IMG/VR virus record: IMGVR_UViG_3300042564_001856
Location: 1-40,581 of that record
Reading direction: 5' to 3' (one strand)
DNA length: 40,581 nt
Source: a virus
Part shown: in pieces, positions 37,272-40,581 of the stretch
Position numbering within the stretch: position 1 is the stretch's first letter
How the letters are laid out: each line of letters begins with the position of its first letter
The notes under the pieces: generated by a model
What the model saw: the letters and a program-made list of their open reading frames with translations, nothing else
Database searches by the model: none
What the model was told of the DNA's origin: nothing
Position numbers and translations under genes: made by a program

Positions 37272-39110
37272 CTAAGAGAAATTAACCGTTTTAATATTTT
37301 TAACTCTCACATTGATATCTTTGTTTGGATATCTAACTTGATACACTTGTCTTGGTTCGGCAAAAATTGTATCATCAACTAATTCAATTTGTTTAGTTTC
37401 CGAATCAATATATCTTTGTGATGTTTGAGAGGAAGAATATTGACCACCAACTTTATTAAAAAATGTCATGTCAGAAACGGAAATAACCCCATTTTCACTT
37501 TGAACTAATCTTCTTAATTCTGATACATTAACATTTTCACCCATTTCTTGGTTTGTTGGGTCAAAATAATCTGTGATTATATTAATTATTTGAGAAATAA
37601 TAGAACCTTGATTTTGTGAATTGTCTAACACAACGTCAACATTTATTGCTAAATCAATAACATTTGCACTTTCAATTGACACATAATCATTAATCATACG
37701 ATAATTTGACAGGTAGTTTGCAACATTATTTTTTAAAGTGTTTGAAACAATCTCAGTTAATCTACCAGTTTCATCATATGATAACATTTGAACTTTAATT
37801 TTATTATTCTCTTCAGTTATCGCAACTTTAGCCGGTGCTCCAAATTGTGAGGGCATTGTTCTAATGATTGATTCATAATCATTTACTGTAACTGCTCTGT
37901 TTTGTGCTGTAAAGTTATATGAAACTAAATTTCTAACTTCTTCTGTTGTTGGATAGTTTGCCCCACCAATAGCCGCTGTAATATTATTACATCTTAATGA
38001 ATTAACCACAGTCGTATTAACTGATTCAGATGGACCATTCACAAAAAATGAAACTGTACCAATTTGTGTTATAACCCCAACACCTAAATTAGTTCCTGTA
38101 CCACCACCAATTCTATATTGAACAAATAATGTGGTATTAGGTTTTAAAGTACTACCTAATGCGAAGTTATTAGAATATTTGTATAAATTTAATGGTTTAC
38201 CATCTCGGGCAAATTCTCTTAATTGTTCATCAGCCGATTGACTACCACCACCAAAGGTCATTTTAAAGAAACCTTCAGGTGTAAATTCTGTTATGAATTT
38301 AGTTGCGGTATTCACATATCTACCAACTTTAATACCAGGGTTATCCGAAACTTTTGTTGGGTCTTCAATAAACACTCTATCTTGGGCTAAAGCCTGTACT
38401 TCAAACCATCTATTATCAACACCTAAAAATTCTTGATTTGAGGGTACATTGGCGTATTGAGTTCCATCTTTTAATAAAACACTTGTTACTCCTAAAACGG
38501 TCTTTTCAGGTAAAAATAATTCAAAAAATGGTCTAACATCATTTGCGGTAATAACTCTTTTAAAAACTTTAGTTATACCATTAACAACGGTCTCACGTTT
38601 AACAATTGTATAATTTAATAACTTATTGTTTGAGTCGAAATTTGGGATTTTTAGTCTATTAGGAAATCCGTCTGCGTTTGATGGTGAAGAAAAATCAATA
38701 TCATAAACAGTTTCAAATACTTGACCCGCGCCACTTACTTGAGAACCTCTACGTAGAATACCACAATACCTTAAATCCTCTTTATCTCCAAAAGCAGGTA
38801 CAGTTATTGAAAAATCAACTAAAGCAACTGAAGGTCTTTGACCCGGAACTTTTAATCCATAAGTTTTGGCGATGTTAAATACTGATGACCTTTGTTGAGC
38901 GTACTGTAATACCGTTTCTTGAATACTTCTATCTATGTTGAATTGAAGGTTGTCGGTAACCGCAGCGTTTAGGTCTAATAATACAGAGAATACACTCGCA
39001 TCATTAAAGTTGTCAACTAAATCCGGATAATAAGTTCTTGTAAAGTTTATTAACTCGGTTCTAATTGATTGGAAATCTCTCGTAGTATACGATATTTTTT
39101 TATTTGCCAT
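37272..39110 (-). CDS. baseplate wedge protein, T4 gp6-like (baseplate J family)
   Basis: A 612-residue protein close in size to T4 gp6 (660). The N terminus has the typical arm of the family: YTTRDFQSIRTELINF, YPDLVDNFNDASVFSVLLD and then a Leu/Asn/Asp-rich helix. The middle holds a beta-domain, and later segments such as AITEENNKIKV and a YLSNYRMINDYVSIESA stretch match the J-type wedge pattern of phage baseplates. gp6 forms the ring that holds the baseplate wedges together. It follows the gp25-like gene by five bases, as gp25 and J-type genes commonly neighbour each other in phages with contractile tails. Family call confident, though exact equivalence is by order and motif rather than alignment. 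Confidence 0.85.
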   Translation of the reverse strand: MANKKISYTTRDFQSIRTELINFTRTYYPDLVDNFNDASVFSVLLDLNAAVTDNLQFNIDRSIQETVLQYAQQRSSVFNIAKTYGLKVPGQRPSVALVDFSITVPAFGDKEDLRYCGILRRGSQVSGAGQVFETVYDIDFSSPSNADGFPNRLKIPNFDSNNKLLNYTIVKRETVVNGITKVFKRVITANDVRPFFELFLPEKTVLGVTSVLLKDGTQYANVPSNQEFLGVDNRWFEVQALAQDRVFIEDPTKVSDNPGIKVGRYVNTATKFITEFTPEGFFKMTFGGGSQSADEQLREFARDGKPLNLYKYSNNFALGSTLKPNTTLFVQYRIGGGTGTNLGVGVITQIGTVSFFVNGPSESVNTTVVNSLRCNNITAAIGGANYPTTEEVRNLVSYNFTAQNRAVTVNDYESIIRTMPSQFGAPAKVAITEENNKIKVQMLSYDETGRLTEIVSNTLKNNVANYLSNYRMINDYVSIESANVIDLAINVDVVLDNSQNQGSIISQIINIITDYFDPTNQEMGENVNVSELRRLVQSENGVISVSDMTFFNKVGGQYSSSQTSQRYIDSETKQIELVDDTIFAEPRQVYQVRYPNKDINVRVKNIKTVNFS

Positions 39111-39115
39111 ATTCT

Positions 39116-39574
39116 TTAAATATTTAGGATTACAAAATCACTAGCGTTAAACACGTCATTATTTATTTGATAATCTATTTTTACTTTCGCAGTGTGTTCT
39201 TTAGTTCCAATACCCGGTACTCTAAAAACACGTGTATCGTATTGGTCAACATAAGTACCTTTATCTTCTTCACCATCTGATGCCGCGGTGATACTTATGT
39301 TTTTAATTGTTATTCCCGGTATATATTCCTCAACAGCGTCCCTAATTTCAGCATCAATATCTGAAAATGTAGGACCATCTAATGGTTCAAAAATAAATTC
39401 ATACAATCTTGTACCAAAATCGGGTAAAAAATATCTACTTCCTTTTCTAGTCAATAATAAATGTATTAAGTCCGTTCTTGTTTCTTGAGTACTATCTGTG
39501 GAAAGGTCTAAATACTTTCCATCATAAGAATCCCTAAAAGGGAAATTAATACCATATGTTTTTCCATCTGCCAT
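39116..39574 (-). CDS. baseplate wedge protein, gp25/GPW family
   Basis: The frame is open back to 39637, but I start it at the ATG at 39574 (MADGKTYGINFPF), giving 152 residues. The extra 21 residues would be encoded by the terminator hairpin and a promoter-like element. It carries the family signature LLTRKGSRYFLPDFGTR followed by LYEFIFEP, and a C-terminal strand pattern (KVKIDYQI). gp25 is a core wedge protein that binds the sheath and baseplate. T4 gp25 has 132 residues, so this one is slightly longer. It is the first gene of the baseplate operon and has two TATTTATA elements upstream. Confidence 0.9.
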   Translation of the reverse strand: MADGKTYGINFPFRDSYDGKYLDLSTDSTQETRTDLIHLLLTRKGSRYFLPDFGTRLYEFIFEPLDGPTFSDIDAEIRDAVEEYIPGITIKNISITAASDGEEDKGTYVDQYDTRVFRVPGIGTKEHTAKVKIDYQINNDVFNASDFVILNI

Positions 39575-39577
39575 ATC

Positions 39578-39612
39578 TATAAATATAGTGTCGTAATTAT
39601 TTCTTATAAATA
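39578..39612 (-). promoter_or_regulatory. two candidate late elements TATTTATA
   Basis: On the minus strand two exact TATTTATA octamers, at 39612-39605 and 39585-39578, precede the gp25-like ATG at 39574. The nearer one ends three bases before the ATG. They lie between the nrdA terminator and the first gene of the baseplate operon, the position expected for its promoter. Confidence 0.55.
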
Positions 39613-39619
39613 GAGTAAA

Positions 39620-39647
39620 ATAAAAAATCACGACCAAAGTCGTGATT
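39620..39647 (-). terminator. intrinsic terminator after nrdA
   Basis: On the minus strand AATCACGAC (39647-39639) pairs with GTCGTGATT (39634-39626) around a four-base loop and is followed directly by a T run. It lies 15 bases after the nrdA stop and isolates nrdA from the baseplate operon. Confidence 0.9.
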
Positions 39648-39661
39648 AATATTTATTTCTA

Positions 39662-40581
39662 TTAAGAACCACATCCAAAACACTCAAATTCTGTGTCTGT
39701 TGGTTTTGAAGTTAGTTCAACTGTTGGTTTCTCAATTGGTTTTAATTGACCAACTTTTGAGATATCCACCGCCAAGTGTTTAGCTCCGGTTGATATCGCT
39801 TTAGTTCTAACATAATAACAAAGAGTTTTCAATCCTTTACCCCAAGAATGGAAGTGTGATGATGAAATCTTTGATAGTGTTGGATTAGACATATAGATAT
39901 TCATTGATTGTGATTGGTCAATGAATGGTGCTCTGTCTGCCGCCATATCAATAAGTTCTCTTTGAGATATTTCCCAAATTGTTTTGTATTTTGGAATTAA
40001 ATGTTCAATTCTTTTAACTTTCTTGTTATAATTTTTATCTTCTTGGTCAAGATAATTATTAAAGTTAATATTTTGAATTGACCCTTCATTCATAATGATT
40101 TCATTTTTCAAATCTTCAGACCAAATACCAATTTTCTCAAAATCACTAATTAAGTATTTGTTAACAATTAAAATTTCTCCTCCAACTACACGACGATTAA
40201 ATAATGCCGAGTGAGCCGGTTCTGTCATTTCAAATGAACCTGTAATCTTAGCTGAAGATGCAACTGGCATCTGAGCCGTGAATAATGAGTTACAAACTCC
40301 GTGATTAGATACTTCTAATTTAAGTGAGTCCCAATCCCACATTCTTCCTAAACCTTCATAATCTAACCCCCACATATCGAATTGGAATATACCTTTTGAC
40401 ATTGGCGAACCGTTAAAGAATTCGTATGGTTTGTATTCACCTGATTTACATAATTCCATACTTTCGGTGATTGCCGCAAAGTAGATTGTTTCAAAAATTT
40501 CTTTGTTTAATTGTTTCGCCTCTTCAGATGTGAAGATATAATCCATTAAGAAAAATACGTCAGCAAGACCTTGAGTTCCAA
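39662..40581 (-). CDS. nrdA: ribonucleotide reductase class I large subunit, C-terminal part
   Basis: The frame has no stop before the right edge, and the residues upstream of the first internal Met (GTQGLADVFF) are typical of the family, so this is a gene cut by the window; about 306 residues are visible. Key features are the segment SNHGVCNSLF with AQMPVASSA, the FIDQSQSMNI motif, the adjacent tyrosines in LCYYVRTK, which are the radical-transfer pair, and a C-terminal CFGC that re-reduces the active site. The active-site radical Cys and its Asn/Glu partners lie upstream, outside the window. The enzyme makes deoxynucleotides for phage replication with an NrdB partner not seen here. It closely resembles the eukaryotic/T4-type class Ia enzyme. 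Confidence 0.95.
   Translation of the reverse strand, partial: GTQGLADVFFLMDYIFTSEEAKQLNKEIFETIYFAAITESMELCKSGEYKPYEFFNGSPMSKGIFQFDMWGLDYEGLGRMWDWDSLKLEVSNHGVCNSLFTAQMPVASSAKITGSFEMTEPAHSALFNRRVVGGEILIVNKYLISDFEKIGIWSEDLKNEIIMNEGSIQNINFNNYLDQEDKNYNKKVKRIEHLIPKYKTIWEISQRELIDMAADRAPFIDQSQSMNIYMSNPTLSKISSSHFHSWGKGLKTLCYYVRTKAISTGAKHLAVDISKVGQLKPIEKPTVELTSKPTDTEFECFGCGS

Noticed and set aside
39575-39637. N-terminal extension of the gp25-like protein to 39637
   Set aside because: It would be encoded by the terminator hairpin and the TATTTATA elements. MADGK at 39574 gives the normal family length.

Overview
The window is a stretch of a large tailed (contractile-tail, T4-like) bacteriophage genome, almost certainly of a Bacteroidota host, probably a flavobacterium-like one. 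The phage assignment rests on a T4-style baseplate block (gp25-like and gp6-like proteins followed by very large structural proteins), on replication and recombination genes (gp47/SbcD-like phosphoesterase, PD-(D/E)XK nuclease, zinc-finger/TOPRIM primase, RuvC-fold resolvase) and on a class I ribonucleotide reductase large subunit. The host assignment rests on low G+C (about one third by eye), on SprB-type repeats (known from flavobacterial gliding adhesins) in several virion proteins, and on a Bacteroidota-type promoter (TTGA-N19-TATCTTTG). No tRNA, CRISPR array, insertion sequence or integrase was seen. No stretch longer than 300 bases lacks a gene.

Layout. (1) 1-4342, minus strand: a tightly packed replication/recombination operon, with the primase first, then the nuclease, a small zinc-ribbon protein, a small membrane protein, the gp47-like subunit, a VE/IKE-repeat protein, a DUF1360-like membrane protein and a truncated hypothetical gene at the left edge. 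It is driven by the host-like promoter at 4347-4377. (2) 4428-20955, plus strand: an array of fibre/adhesin-like proteins. It holds two small paralogous Ig-like proteins, Cys- and Thr/Pro-rich proteins, a 1724-residue YadA-head-like GGG-repeat fibre, a glycosyltransferase-like protein, an LRR-like solenoid, an SprB-like protein and a tail-collar-like protein with a huge insertion. A RuvC-fold nuclease gene closes the array. One 59-residue gene lies on the opposite strand at 13291-13470. (3) 20956-20989: a terminator hairpin able to serve both convergent transcription units. (4) 20990-39574, minus strand: the baseplate operon, read from right to left as gp25-like, gp6-like, a 1762-residue protein with an internal hydrophobic segment, five further structural proteins and a 1029-residue SprB-repeat protein. 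(5) 39620-39647: a strong intrinsic terminator, preceded by the 3' part of nrdA, which runs off the right edge.

How the genes fit together. The replication genes carry a host-like promoter. Almost every virion gene that has a real intergenic gap carries instead the octamer TATTTATA, or a one-base variant, shortly upstream of its start codon; virion genes that abut or overlap the previous gene lack it. This looks like an early/late division with a phage-specific late element. The virion genes describe a baseplate fitted with many surface-binding proteins built from Ig/SprB, PKD, LRR and trimeric beta-helix modules, several joined by mucin-like Thr/Pro linkers. A phage-encoded glycosyltransferase lies among them.

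The most interesting points are the TATTTATA element, the SprB-module adhesins, the duplicated cysteine-laddered GGG fibre, the glycosyltransferase next to Thr/Pro linkers, the split tail-collar domain and the hydrophobic segment inside a giant baseplate-region protein. All functional calls come from reading the sequence; no database search was run.
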